Below, in pieces: positions 54,996-64,000 of a stretch of 64,000 nucleotides of DNA; position 1 is the stretch's first letter; every line of letters begins with the position of its first letter. The DNA comes from an uncultured Tenacibaculum sp. Its GTDB lineage: Bacteria; Bacteroidota; Bacteroidia; Flavobacteriales; Flavobacteriaceae. The stretch is from the NCBI GenBank assembly GCA_947493285.1, contig CANLQH010000001.1, forward strand, positions 620,001-684,000. The letters are read 5' to 3'. A program made the translations under genes and the position numbers. The notes under the pieces are model-generated. The model was not told where the DNA came from. It saw only the letters and a list, made by a program, of their open reading frames with translations, and searched no databases.

Positions 54996-55892
54996 TTGGA
55001 AACAATTTTATCAATAAAAAACCTCGATAAAAAATACGGTAAAGTCCACGCAGTAAACAACCTTTCTTTCGATATCAAAAAAGGAAATGTATATGGTATT
55101 TTAGGGCCTAACGGAAGTGGAAAATCTACCACTTTAGGTATTATTTTAAATGTAGTTAATAGAACTTCTGGAGATTTCAGTTGGTTTGACGGGAAATTAT
55201 CAACTCATGAAGCATTAAAAAAAGTAGGAGCTATCATTGAACGCCCAAATTTTTACCCATACATGTCTGCAGTTCAAAACTTACAATTAATTTGCAAAAT
55301 AAAAGGTGTTTCTTATGATAAAATTGAAGAAAAATTAAAAGTTGTTAATCTTTTTGAAAGAAGGAATAGCAAATTCAAAACTTATTCTTTAGGTATGAAA
55401 CAACGTTTAGCTATTGCATCAGCATTATTAAACGATCCTGAGATTTTAATTTTAGATGAGCCTACAAATGGGCTAGACCCACAAGGAATTCATGAAATTC
55501 GTCAAATAATAAAAGAAATTGCTAAAAATGGTACTACAATTTTACTAGCCTCTCACTTACTTGACGAAGTTGAAAAAGTTTGTTCTCATGTTTTAATTAT
55601 TCGTAATGGAGTAAAATTATATAGTGGTCGTGTTGATGAAATGACAACTTCAAATGGTTATTTTGAATTAGAATCACAAAACAATAAAGAGTTGATTAAA
55701 CATTTAGAAAATCATTCTTCAATAGGAAGTATTAAAGAAGAAAACGGAATTTTAATCGCAAACTTAAGTTCTGAGTTATCAGCTTCAGAAATCAATCAAT
55801 TTCTTTTTAACAACAATATTACTTTATCTCATTTGGTTAAAAGAAAGCCAAGTTTAGAACAACAATTTTTAGATTTAACCAACAATAACTAA
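54996..55892 (+). CDS. ABC transporter ATP-binding protein
   Basis: 298 residues starting with TTG at 54996. Walker A GPNGSGKST (37-45), signature TYSLGMKQRLAIASALL, Walker B EILILDEPTNGLDPQGI and the H loop LLASHLLDEVEKVC. It resembles bacitracin/lantibiotic-immunity-type and Gld-like exporters with a separate permease. It forms an operon with the permease gene 8 nt downstream. Confidence 0.9.
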   Translation: METILSIKNLDKKYGKVHAVNNLSFDIKKGNVYGILGPNGSGKSTTLGIILNVVNRTSGDFSWFDGKLSTHEALKKVGAIIERPNFYPYMSAVQNLQLICKIKGVSYDKIEEKLKVVNLFERRNSKFKTYSLGMKQRLAIASALLNDPEILILDEPTNGLDPQGIHEIRQIIKEIAKNGTTILLASHLLDEVEKVCSHVLIIRNGVKLYSGRVDEMTTSNGYFELESQNNKELIKHLENHSSIGSIKEENGILIANLSSELSASEINQFLFNNNITLSHLVKRKPSLEQQFLDLTNNN

Positions 55893-55900
55893 TCAATAGT

Positions 55901-56749
55901 ATGCTACGTCTTTTAAGTATAGAATTTCATAAATTAAAACATAACAGAGCTAGTAAAGCTTTATCTATCATATATTTTGCCCTATTAACATCAATAGCTT
56001 TAATAGCTGCAATAAAATTCGATATCGGACCTATAAAATTTCATTTAGCAGAACAAGGTATATTCAATTTCCCATACATATGGCATTTCAACACCTATAT
56101 GGCTGCTATTTTTAAATTTTTCTTATTATTAGTGATCGTTTCTATGATGGCTAACGAATACAGTTACAAAACATTAAAACAGAATTTAATAGACGGATTA
56201 AGTAAAAAAGAATTCATTCTTTCAAAGTTTTATACAGTAATTGCTTTTGCCTTTTTTTCTACGATTTTTGTTTTTATTGTATCTCTTATTTTAGGATCAA
56301 TTTATTCTGATTTTAATGAATTATCAATTATTTTTTCTGACTTAAACTATTTATTTGCTTTTTTCATAAAACTTGTTGGTTTTTTCTCGTTCGGGTTGTT
56401 TTTAGGAATCCTAATTAAACGCTCTGCTTTTGCTGTAGCTGCAATGATTGTTTGGTTAATTATTGAAAGTATTTTTAAAGGATACTTATACTGGACTTTT
56501 AAAGACATTAAAGGAAGTACTGATGAAGCTGTAAACTCTATCATGCAATTTTTTCCTTTAGAGTCTATGGCTAACCTAATAAAAGAGCCTTTTACAAGAT
56601 TGGGAGCTGTAAAATCAGTGGCTAGTCAAATTGGAGAAAACTTTACTAAAGATTATTCAGTAGGATTATTAAACATAATTATTGTTCTTTTTTGGACAGT
56701 AGTTTTTATATATGCCTCATATTTTTTGTTAAAAAAGAGAGATTTATAG
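55901..56749 (+). CDS. ABC-2-type transporter permease
   Basis: 282 residues with about six membrane helices. The start LLSIEFHKLKHNRASKALSIIYF and MMANEYSYKTLKQNLIDGLSKKEFILSKFY match ABC-2 permeases paired with single-domain ATPases. The substrate is unknown. It belongs to the operon with the ATPase at 54996. Confidence 0.87.
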   Translation: MLRLLSIEFHKLKHNRASKALSIIYFALLTSIALIAAIKFDIGPIKFHLAEQGIFNFPYIWHFNTYMAAIFKFFLLLVIVSMMANEYSYKTLKQNLIDGLSKKEFILSKFYTVIAFAFFSTIFVFIVSLILGSIYSDFNELSIIFSDLNYLFAFFIKLVGFFSFGLFLGILIKRSAFAVAAMIVWLIIESIFKGYLYWTFKDIKGSTDEAVNSIMQFFPLESMANLIKEPFTRLGAVKSVASQIGENFTKDYSVGLLNIIIVLFWTVVFIYASYFLLKKRDL

Positions 56750-56798
56750 AGGGTTTTAAGTAGTTTAGCTGTTTTATATTAGCAAGAAATTACTTAAA

Positions 56799-59700
56799 AT
56801 GAAGAAATTACTACTATCAATACTTTTAATATTATCGATATCAGTTTATAGCCAAAAAGAAGCTAACATTTGGTATTTTGGAGCAAATGCAGGGTTAGAC
56901 TTTAACACTACACCCCCAACTGCTTTAACAGATGGCCAAATAAATACTCTTGAAGGTTGCTCTTCTTTTTCTGATGCTGATGGTAATTTACTATTTTATT
57001 CAGATGGTATTACAGTCTATGACAAAAACCATCAGGTAATGAATTATTCAAACGGTAATCCTGCTAATAATTTAACAGGAAACCCTTCAAGTACTCAATC
57101 TGGAATGATTATACCAAAACCTGGTTCTTCTTCTATTTATTATTTGTTTACCGTTGGTGACAATAACTTTCCTGCATTTGATTACTATGTCATAGATATG
57201 AATTTAAATAGCGGTGCAGGTGAATTAATTGATGAAAAGGGTAATGGTTTTGTTACAAATCTAACTGGAGGCAGATCGAACTGGACTGAAAAAGTTGCAG
57301 CAGTCAGAGGTAAAGAATGTAATACCTTTTGGGTTGTATCTATTGTAGGGTTTGATTTTTTTGCTTATAAAGTTGATGATAAAGGAGTTGCAAATACTCC
57401 TATTATATCTCCTGTTGCTAACTTCTCTGCAAATAGAGGTTACCTAAAATTATCTCCAGATGGATCTAAATTAGCAATTGCTAACCAAGATAACGATGCA
57501 TTTCTTTATAGTTTTAATAATGAAACTGGTGTAGTTCAAAATGATGGTATACCTTTAATCAATAATACATTTTCTGATGGTCAACCATATGGAGTAGAAT
57601 TTTCACCAGATTCTAAAAAAGTATACATTTCTACTGTATCTAATTTTAGAAATGAATTAATTGACCCTGCCGTTACTTATAAATTATTTCAGTTTGATTT
57701 AAATGCTGCTGATATTACAAACTCTAAAACTAGTATTTATACTCAATCTCCGGCAAATTCATCTGAAGGAGGCTTTAGAGGCGCATTACAATTGGGACCA
57801 GATGGAAAAATCTATGCAACAATTCCTGTAGCTTACAGTGACCCTAATGGGTTTGCAGAATTTCTTGATGTTATAGAAAACCCAAATGACAATGCTTCAG
57901 ATATTGTTTTTACTAAGAATGCAATAAATTTAAATGGTAGAAGAGCAACTCAAGGACTCCCTCCTTTTATTGCCTCTCTTTTACTTCCTATAGAAATCAA
58001 AGATCAGATATCATCAGAAGTTGTAAATAATCAAACACTACAATTTTGTGTAGGTAACTCAAAAACTATAGCACCAGATCCAGTAACAGGTAACAATGTA
58101 GATTATTTGTGGACCTTTGATAATGGGACTACAACTTCAACTGTTTCTAACACAATAAACCTTAGTATTAACAACATGAGTTTATCTGATGCTGGAACAT
58201 ATAACTTAAAGGTTACTTTAGCTGATGACTGTGGCAATAAAATTGAACAACAAGCAAAATTTAATTTAGAAGTTTATCAACCTTCTAGCTCCACTCAACC
58301 CTTAGATATTTTCTTTTGTGATGTAGATAACGATGGTTTTAATTCTTTTAATCTACAAACCGATGTAACTCCTCAAATACTAAACGGTCAAGACCCCGCT
58401 GTATTTGAAGTTGTTTATTATTTATCTCAAGCTGATGCTGATAATAATACAACTGCTAATGCTATAGCAAATCCTTATACAAACCCAACTGCTTTTAGTA
58501 ATCAAACGATCTATGCTAGAATGCATAATATTGCTGCTCCAAATGCTTGTTATGATGTTAAATCATTTACTTTGGCTATTACTGGTAAACCTGTCCCTCA
58601 AGCTCCTACTTCTTATGAAGCTTGTGATGATGCTTTAGCTGGAGGTGACACAGATGGTTTCTTCAACAACTTTCTGTTGAACACTAAAGATGCTCAAATT
58701 CTTGGAGCATTATCAACTAACTTATACGAGGTTTCTTATCATACAACTTTAGTTGGAGCACAAACTGACAATAGTACTGATGTTATTGATAAAGACACTC
58801 CTTATAGAAATACAAATGCTAATTCTCAAACAATTTTTGTAAGAGTTGAAAACAAAAATAACGCAGCATGTAACGACACATCAAAATCATTTAATTTAGT
58901 TATAAATCCATTGCCAGTTATTAATAATATTGTAGAATTGAAACAATGTGATAATGATACAGATGCATTTGCTGACTTTAATTTAGAAGAAGCTAGAAGT
59001 AATATTTCAGCTAATTATTTAAATGAAACTTTCGTGTTCTATCCTACGTTAACTGACGCTCAAAATAATACAGCCCCTATAACCAACCCAACCGTATTTC
59101 CTAATAGAACAGTAACTTCTGATATTGTTTGGGCTAGAGCTATTACCAATAATGGTTGCTATAGAATATCTCAAGTAAATCTAACAGTATCTACAACTGG
59201 TATTCCTGCCTCTTTTCAAAGGTCTTTTACTCAATGTGATGATTTCTTAGATATAGATGGAAACAACAATACTAATAATAGCGATACAGATGGTGTTACT
59301 TCTTTCAACTTTAGTTCAGTTGATAGTGAAATAAAAGCATTATTTCCTGCTGTAGGACAACAAATAAATGTTACTTATTATAGAAACGAAGCTGATGCTT
59401 TAGCTGAAATAAATAAAATTATTGACATTTCTAACTACAGGAACATCGGCTATCCAAATACCCAACAAATTTATGTTCGTGTTGATAGTGATTTAGATAA
59501 TGATTGTTTAGGGTTTGGTGCGCATATTACTTTAAATGTTAATACTGTTCCAATAGCTAATAACGTTGCTAACTTTGAGCTTTGTGATGATTTTGATAGC
59601 GGTGCTTTTGATGACGGAATTAACAATAATATCAATTTAAGAAATCGAGTTAATGATATATTAGGTGGAGCTCAAACCTCTGCTAACTTTACTGTTACTT

Positions 59701-61337
59701 TTTACACATCTGCCGCTGATGCTAACTCTGACACTAACCCTATTATTAATGATACAAATTATACGAATCAAACTAGAGATAGAGAAACCATATATGTAAG
59801 AGTTCTTAATAATACAACTGGTTGTTTTAATGATCATTTAACTTTTGATATTATAATCAATCCATTACCAACAATTACAAAACCAATACCTGATATAGAA
59901 GTTTGTGATGATGGCACAGATGGAAGCTCTATAAATGGATTAGCTCAAAATATTAATTTGTCTCAAAGAGATGAAGATGTTTTAGATGGTAGAGACGAAA
60001 ATGATTTTACTGTGAGTTATCATAAAACTCGTCAACAAGCAATAGACGGAACTTCACCAGTTAATAAAATGTATAGTAATGACCCTACTCGTACTATACC
60101 TCCAGTTGGTACTGCTATTGATGCCCCACATAAAGAACGTCTTTGGATTAGTATTCTTAATAACGACACCCAATGTAGATATGGTATAGCCACTGTAACT
60201 ATTGTCACCTATCCAGAACCTATTTTACCTGTTAATATTACAAACTATGAAGCATGTGATAATACATCTGATGCAGCTAATAGTGATACTAATGGTATTA
60301 ATGGAGATATTTCATTAAGTACTAAAATCTCTGAAATTTTAGCAAATTATCCAGCTAGTGAACATGGTAATTTTAAAGTTACTTTTCATGATGAGCTTGT
60401 AGATGCTCAAACTGGTGATGATCCAATAAATGAAAATCAATACGAAAATACAATAAGCAACCAACCTATTTATGTTAGAGTTCAAAACATTAAAACTAAT
60501 TGCGTAAATGATAATTTATCATTTAACATTGTAATTAATCCTTTACCTGAATTCATTGTAGACCCTCAAGTAATTGTTTGTTTAGGTGAACATGTAAGAT
60601 TAGAAGCTTTAAACCCTTTAGCAGAATACAATTACCAATGGTATAAAGATGGTGCCCCTACAAATATATTAAGTACCGATATTTTTTATAATGCAACAGA
60701 AGGTGGAACTTATGTTGTGAAAGCTACTATGAAAGGTACTACAGGGTGTGAAAGAGAACTTGGAATCGTAGTCGACGAATCTATAAAACCAACTTTAAAT
60801 GACGATGACATTGTTATTGTAGATGACACCAATAATAGTGGATTAGACACTTACTCTATCAAAATAATTACCGAAAATCAAAATTTAGGTATTGGTAATT
60901 ATCAATTTGCACTTGAATATATTGATAATAACGGTTTCAATATACAAACCCCTTTTCAAGACGAACCTCTATTCGAGAATATTTTGGGAGGTTTTTATAC
61001 TGTTGTTGTAAATGACAAAAATGGTTGTCAACCAGATGCTAAACTTGAAGTATCTGTTATAGAATATCCTAAGTTCTTAACTCCTAATGGGGATGGAAAA
61101 AATGATACTTGGAAAATTAAAGGTGCTAACTCAAGTTTTTATCCTTCTAGTAATATTACTGTGGTAAATAGGCATGGTAAAATTGTAGCTATAATTCCTA
61201 TTGATAGTGATGGATGGAATGGAACTTATAATGGTAAAACATTACCTTCTAGTGATTATTGGTTTAGAATACAATTAGTTGATAGAAAAGGTAAAGTTCA
61301 CCAACATCAAGGACATTTTGCACTGATTAGAAGATAG
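56799..61337 (+). CDS. Giant secreted repeat protein with T9SS type-B sorting domain
   Basis: 1512 residues. Signal peptide 1-18; residues ~20-395 a beta-propeller-like region (NIWYFGANAGLDFNTTPP, LKLSPDGSKLAIAN, VEFSPDSKKVYIST); ~400-490 an Ig/PKD-like domain; ~500-1250 seven repeats of about 107 residues, each with an acidic CD-rich start, a beta strand VTYY/VSYH, an IYVRV-type strand and a late Cys; then an Ig-like domain and the gliding-motility-associated C-terminal domain from 1424 (PKFLTPNGDGKNDTW). Such cargo crosses the outer membrane by type IX secretion and stays at the surface or is released. The paired Cys may form disulfides; the acidic loops may bind calcium (inference). Probable adhesin. 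Confidence 0.92.
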   Translation: MKKLLLSILLILSISVYSQKEANIWYFGANAGLDFNTTPPTALTDGQINTLEGCSSFSDADGNLLFYSDGITVYDKNHQVMNYSNGNPANNLTGNPSSTQSGMIIPKPGSSSIYYLFTVGDNNFPAFDYYVIDMNLNSGAGELIDEKGNGFVTNLTGGRSNWTEKVAAVRGKECNTFWVVSIVGFDFFAYKVDDKGVANTPIISPVANFSANRGYLKLSPDGSKLAIANQDNDAFLYSFNNETGVVQNDGIPLINNTFSDGQPYGVEFSPDSKKVYISTVSNFRNELIDPAVTYKLFQFDLNAADITNSKTSIYTQSPANSSEGGFRGALQLGPDGKIYATIPVAYSDPNGFAEFLDVIENPNDNASDIVFTKNAINLNGRRATQGLPPFIASLLLPIEIKDQISSEVVNNQTLQFCVGNSKTIAPDPVTGNNVDYLWTFDNGTTTSTVSNTINLSINNMSLSDAGTYNLKVTLADDCGNKIEQQAKFNLEVYQPSSSTQPLDIFFCDVDNDGFNSFNLQTDVTPQILNGQDPAVFEVVYYLSQADADNNTTANAIANPYTNPTAFSNQTIYARMHNIAAPNACYDVKSFTLAITGKPVPQAPTSYEACDDALAGGDTDGFFNNFLLNTKDAQILGALSTNLYEVSYHTTLVGAQTDNSTDVIDKDTPYRNTNANSQTIFVRVENKNNAACNDTSKSFNLVINPLPVINNIVELKQCDNDTDAFADFNLEEARSNISANYLNETFVFYPTLTDAQNNTAPITNPTVFPNRTVTSDIVWARAITNNGCYRISQVNLTVSTTGIPASFQRSFTQCDDFLDIDGNNNTNNSDTDGVTSFNFSSVDSEIKALFPAVGQQINVTYYRNEADALAEINKIIDISNYRNIGYPNTQQIYVRVDSDLDNDCLGFGAHITLNVNTVPIANNVANFELCDDFDSGAFDDGINNNINLRNRVNDILGGAQTSANFTVTFYTSAADANSDTNPIINDTNYTNQTRDRETIYVRVLNNTTGCFNDHLTFDIIINPLPTITKPIPDIEVCDDGTDGSSINGLAQNINLSQRDEDVLDGRDENDFTVSYHKTRQQAIDGTSPVNKMYSNDPTRTIPPVGTAIDAPHKERLWISILNNDTQCRYGIATVTIVTYPEPILPVNITNYEACDNTSDAANSDTNGINGDISLSTKISEILANYPASEHGNFKVTFHDELVDAQTGDDPINENQYENTISNQPIYVRVQNIKTNCVNDNLSFNIVINPLPEFIVDPQVIVCLGEHVRLEALNPLAEYNYQWYKDGAPTNILSTDIFYNATEGGTYVVKATMKGTTGCERELGIVVDESIKPTLNDDDIVIVDDTNNSGLDTYSIKIITENQNLGIGNYQFALEYIDNNGFNIQTPFQDEPLFENILGGFYTVVVNDKNGCQPDAKLEVSVIEYPKFLTPNGDGKNDTWKIKGANSSFYPSSNITVVNRHGKIVAIIPIDSDGWNGTYNGKTLPSSDYWFRIQLVDRKGKVHQHQGHFALIRR

Positions 61338-61359
61338 CAATTTTAATATACTCATTAAC

Positions 61360-61399
61360 AAATACGGATAGTTTATCACATAAACTATCCGTATTTTTG
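61360..61399 (+). terminator. Terminator whose 3' arm carries the uvrB -7 box
   Basis: 17-bp perfect stem AAATACGGATAGTTTAT (61360-61376) with 61380-61396 and a T run ends the giant gene. The same bases 61392-61399 read TATTTTTG, 5 nt before the uvrB ATG. Confidence 0.8.
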
Positions 61400-61404
61400 T
61401 TTTT

Positions 61405-63393
61405 ATGGATTTTCAATTAGTATCAGAATTTAAGCCTACAGGAGATCAACCTCAAGCAATAAAACAATTAGTTAACGGAATTAACTCCGATGAAAGATAT
61501 CAAACACTTTTAGGGGTTACTGGTTCTGGTAAAACATTTTCAGTAGCTAATGTTGTCTCAGAAGTAAATAGACCTACTTTGGTTTTGGCTCATAATAAAA
61601 CCTTGGCTGCTCAATTATATTCCGAGTTTAAGCAATTTTTTCCTAATAATGCTGTAGAGTATTTTGTTTCGTATTATGATTATTATCAACCAGAAGCGTA
61701 CTTACCAACTACGGGAACCTATATTGAAAAAGATTTATCAATAAACGATGAAATAGAACGTTTACGAATTAGCACCTCCTCTTCCCTTCTTTCTGGGCGT
61801 CGAGATGTGTTAGTTGTAGCTTCTGTTTCTTGTTTGTATGGTATTGGAAATCCGAATGAATTTAAGAAAAACGTCATTCCAATTGAAGTTGATCAACAAA
61901 TATCACGCACCAAATTTTTACATCAATTAGTTACAAGTTTGTACGCTCGTACCGAAACTGAAATTAAAAGCGGAACGTTTAAAGTAAAAGGGGATGTGGT
62001 TACCATTTATCCATCCTATGGAGATAGTGGATATCGAGTTCATTTTTTTGGGGATGAAATTGAAGAAATAGAAACGTTCGATATTGAAAATAATCAAGTA
62101 ATTGATAAATTAAGTGAATTAACCATTTATCCTGCAAACTTATTTGTAACCTCTCCCGATGTTTTACAAAATGCTATTCATCAAATACAAGATGATATGG
62201 TAAAACAAGTTGATTACTTTAAAGAAATAGGAAAACATTTAGAAGCTAAACGTTTAAAAGAGCGAACAGAGTTTGATCTTGAAATGATTCGTGAATTAGG
62301 CTATTGTTCTGGTATCGAAAACTATTCTCGTTATTTAGACGGCAGAGATCCTGGAACCCGTCCTTTCTGTCTGTTAGATTATTTTCCTGATGATTATTTA
62401 ATGGTGATTGATGAAAGTCATGTTACCATCCCTCAGACCCATGCAATGTATGGTGGAGACAGAAGTAGAAAAGAAAATTTAGTAGAATACGGATTCCGGT
62501 TGCCAGCAGCAATGGATAATCGCCCATTAAAATTTGATGAATTTGAAATGCTACAAAATCAAGTAATTTATGTTTCGGCAACTCCTGCCGATTATGAGTT
62601 ACAAAAAACAGAAGGCTTGTTTGTTGAGCAAGTAATTCGTCCAACTGGATTATTAGACCCAGAAATTGAAATTCGTCCAAGTTTAAATCAGATTGATGAT
62701 TTAATTGAAGAAATTCAAATAAGAGTAGAAAAAGACGAACGTACTTTAGTTACTACACTTACGAAACGAATGGCTGAAGAATTAGCGAAGTATTTAACTC
62801 GAATTCAAGTTCGTTGTCGCTATATACATTCTGATGTTGACACTTTAGAACGTGTTGAGATTATGCAAGATTTACGTAAAGGTTTATTCGATGTGTTGAT
62901 TGGAGTTAACTTATTACGTGAAGGCTTAGACCTTCCCGAAGTTTCATTAGTTGCTATTTTAGATGCCGATAAAGAAGGTTTTTTACGCTCACATCGTTCG
63001 TTAACACAAACTGTTGGTAGAGCTGCACGTAATGTAAATGGTAAAGCAATTATGTATGCCGATAAAATTACCAATAGCATGCAAATGACAATTGATGAAA
63101 CCACTCGTAGAAGAGAAAAACAAATAAATTACAATACAGCAAACGGAATTACCCCGACTCAGATAAATAAAAAGATTGACAACACGTTATCTAAAAATGC
63201 TATAACATCTTATCATTACGATAATGCGACTCAAAAAGCTGCTGAGCAAGATTTAGAATATTTACCAAAAGAAGAAATAGAAAAACGCATTCGTACCAAA
63301 CGTAAACAAATGGAAGAAGCTGCTAAAGCTTTAGATTTTATAGCAGCTGCTCAATTACGTGATGAAATTGCTGTTTTAAAAGAGAATTTGTAA
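61405..63393 (+). CDS. uvrB: Excinuclease ABC subunit B
   Basis: 662 residues, helicase-like damage-verification subunit of nucleotide excision repair. Walker A GVTGSGKT (~37-44), beta-hairpin YDYYQPEAYLP, DEAD-like LMVIDESHVT, motif VSATPADYE, motifs V/VI NLLREGLDLPEVSLVAILDADKEGFLRS and QTVGRAARN, and the C-terminal UVR domain (EKRIRTKRKQMEEAAKALDFIAAAQLRDEI). Complete. Confidence 0.97.
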   Translation: MDFQLVSEFKPTGDQPQAIKQLVNGINSDERYQTLLGVTGSGKTFSVANVVSEVNRPTLVLAHNKTLAAQLYSEFKQFFPNNAVEYFVSYYDYYQPEAYLPTTGTYIEKDLSINDEIERLRISTSSSLLSGRRDVLVVASVSCLYGIGNPNEFKKNVIPIEVDQQISRTKFLHQLVTSLYARTETEIKSGTFKVKGDVVTIYPSYGDSGYRVHFFGDEIEEIETFDIENNQVIDKLSELTIYPANLFVTSPDVLQNAIHQIQDDMVKQVDYFKEIGKHLEAKRLKERTEFDLEMIRELGYCSGIENYSRYLDGRDPGTRPFCLLDYFPDDYLMVIDESHVTIPQTHAMYGGDRSRKENLVEYGFRLPAAMDNRPLKFDEFEMLQNQVIYVSATPADYELQKTEGLFVEQVIRPTGLLDPEIEIRPSLNQIDDLIEEIQIRVEKDERTLVTTLTKRMAEELAKYLTRIQVRCRYIHSDVDTLERVEIMQDLRKGLFDVLIGVNLLREGLDLPEVSLVAILDADKEGFLRSHRSLTQTVGRAARNVNGKAIMYADKITNSMQMTIDETTRRREKQINYNTANGITPTQINKKIDNTLSKNAITSYHYDNATQKAAEQDLEYLPKEEIEKRIRTKRKQMEEAAKALDFIAAAQLRDEIAVLKENL

Positions 63394-63496
63394 TCATTAA
63401 ATTACCTTTATATGTATTAAGCTAAATTGACAAGAAACAAATATAAATCATTAACATATACATAAAACCTATCATTAATAATTGAAAATAAGAAAA

Positions 63497-64000
63497 ATGA
63501 AACACGAAATTAAAGTTATAACCCTATACATTCTCTTTTCATTATTATTTTTTTCCTGTACAACCAAAAATAATAAAGATATTATAACCTCTAAGATAGA
63601 TAATCTATTGGAATCAGAAATTGATTCAATGGGTCCTGGTGGTTCTATACTTTTAAAAAAGGGAAAAGATATAATATATATGAAGAGTTATGGATTAGCA
63701 AATTTAGAAACTAAAGAAAAAATTACTGAACACACTTCATTTAACACAGGGTCTATTTCTAAAACTTTTGTTTCTAATGGTATATTAATATTAGAAGAAA
63801 GAGGGCAACTTTCTTTAGAAGATAGTCTCTCTATGTATTTCAATGACTTTAACAATAAAGAAATCGCAAATAAAGTTAAAATAAAACATTTATTATCACA
63901 TACATCAGGATTAATTGATAATAGAAATGTGAATGATAATGTTGAATTTTATTTGACAGCTAAGGATAGTGCTAATTTTGCACCTCTAAAATTAGCCGAT
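63497..64000 (+). CDS. Serine hydrolase (beta-lactamase family), 5' part
   Basis: The frame runs out of the window after 168 codons. An N-terminal lipobox (LLFFSCTT, Cys21) suggests a lipoprotein. The beta-lactamase/class C-like domain shows GGSILLKKGKDIIYMKSYGLANLE, FNTGSISKTFVSNGILIL with the SxxK nucleophile (SISK), LEDSLSMYF and KIKHLLSHTSGL. Such proteins are esterases or peptidases as often as lactamases; the function cannot be told from the part seen. Confidence 0.85.
   Translation, partial: MKHEIKVITLYILFSLLFFSCTTKNNKDIITSKIDNLLESEIDSMGPGGSILLKKGKDIIYMKSYGLANLETKEKITEHTSFNTGSISKTFVSNGILILEERGQLSLEDSLSMYFNDFNNKEIANKVKIKHLLSHTSGLIDNRNVNDNVEFYLTAKDSANFAPLKLAD

Overview
The window is a stretch of core chromosome from an AT-rich member of the Bacteroidota, most likely a marine Flavobacteriaceae (Tenacibaculum/Polaribacter-like; the genus is an inference from gene content and order, not from a search). 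The signs are: Bacteroidota -7 promoter boxes (TAnnTTTG), near absence of Shine-Dalgarno sites, a T9SS type-B C-terminal sorting domain, a long GAPDH, an Rpb6-like omega subunit, a long NusB, a DUF3276/PUR protein, 2TM-domain proteins and several lineage-typical gene neighbourhoods. I saw no rRNA, tRNA, CRISPR array, insertion sequence or prophage.

Layout. 1-1320: 3' end of class II fumarase and a guanine-deaminase-type enzyme. 1340-5180: a leftward signalling operon (DUF2141 protein, LytS-type kinase ending in a 2TM domain, four separate 2TM proteins, LytTR regulator). 5330-6450: ECF sigma factor with a four-helix membrane partner. 6490-12000: threonine aldolase (-), RF2, ArsC-like protein, M16 peptidase. 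12000-19620 (-): glycosyltransferase, DUF3050, FabI, then recN/DUF4835/coaBC/omega/bamD. 19740-24020: ferritin, dapA, DUF6913, phytase-like lipoprotein, DoxX-like and YhhN membrane proteins. 24030-30730 (-): a frameshifted gene, ligA, exported DinB-like protein, lipocalin-like protein, GAPDH, HtrA. 30860-33170: dapF/GNAT/mltG. 33300-38720: ung, mutS2, holA, a stand-alone HsdR N-terminal domain, glycosyltransferase. 38720-41740: a membrane-tethered HTH protein divergent from a secreted LamG-like protein and a DUF2911 protein. 41740-45220: Sua5-type enzyme, pRiA4b-ORF3-like protein, and a thioesterase/hydrolase/isochorismate synthase operon. 45300-47790: an orphan mini-ORF, a large inverted repeat, a PUR protein, an MsbA-like transporter. 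47950-54880: leucine dehydrogenase, nusB/DUF1573/yajC/ybbR/coaE and a two-component system. 54990-64000: ABC transporter pair, a 1512-residue T9SS cargo protein, uvrB and the start of a serine hydrolase.

Themes. Cell-envelope building and export (BamD, FabI, YajC, YbbR, MltG, HtrA, T9SS cargo), DNA repair (RecN, LigA, Ung, MutS2, HolA, UvrB) and lysine/menaquinone/CoA biosynthesis dominate. Two architectural features stand out. First, eight genes have a TAnnTTTG box only 4-6 nt before the start codon, so their mRNAs are predicted to be leaderless. Two promoter-like boxes are interleaved with terminator hairpins, before uvrB and nusB. Second, the five-copy 2TM family, one copy fused to the sensor kinase, looks like a lineage-specific membrane signalling assembly of unknown output and is the best candidate here for an undescribed system.
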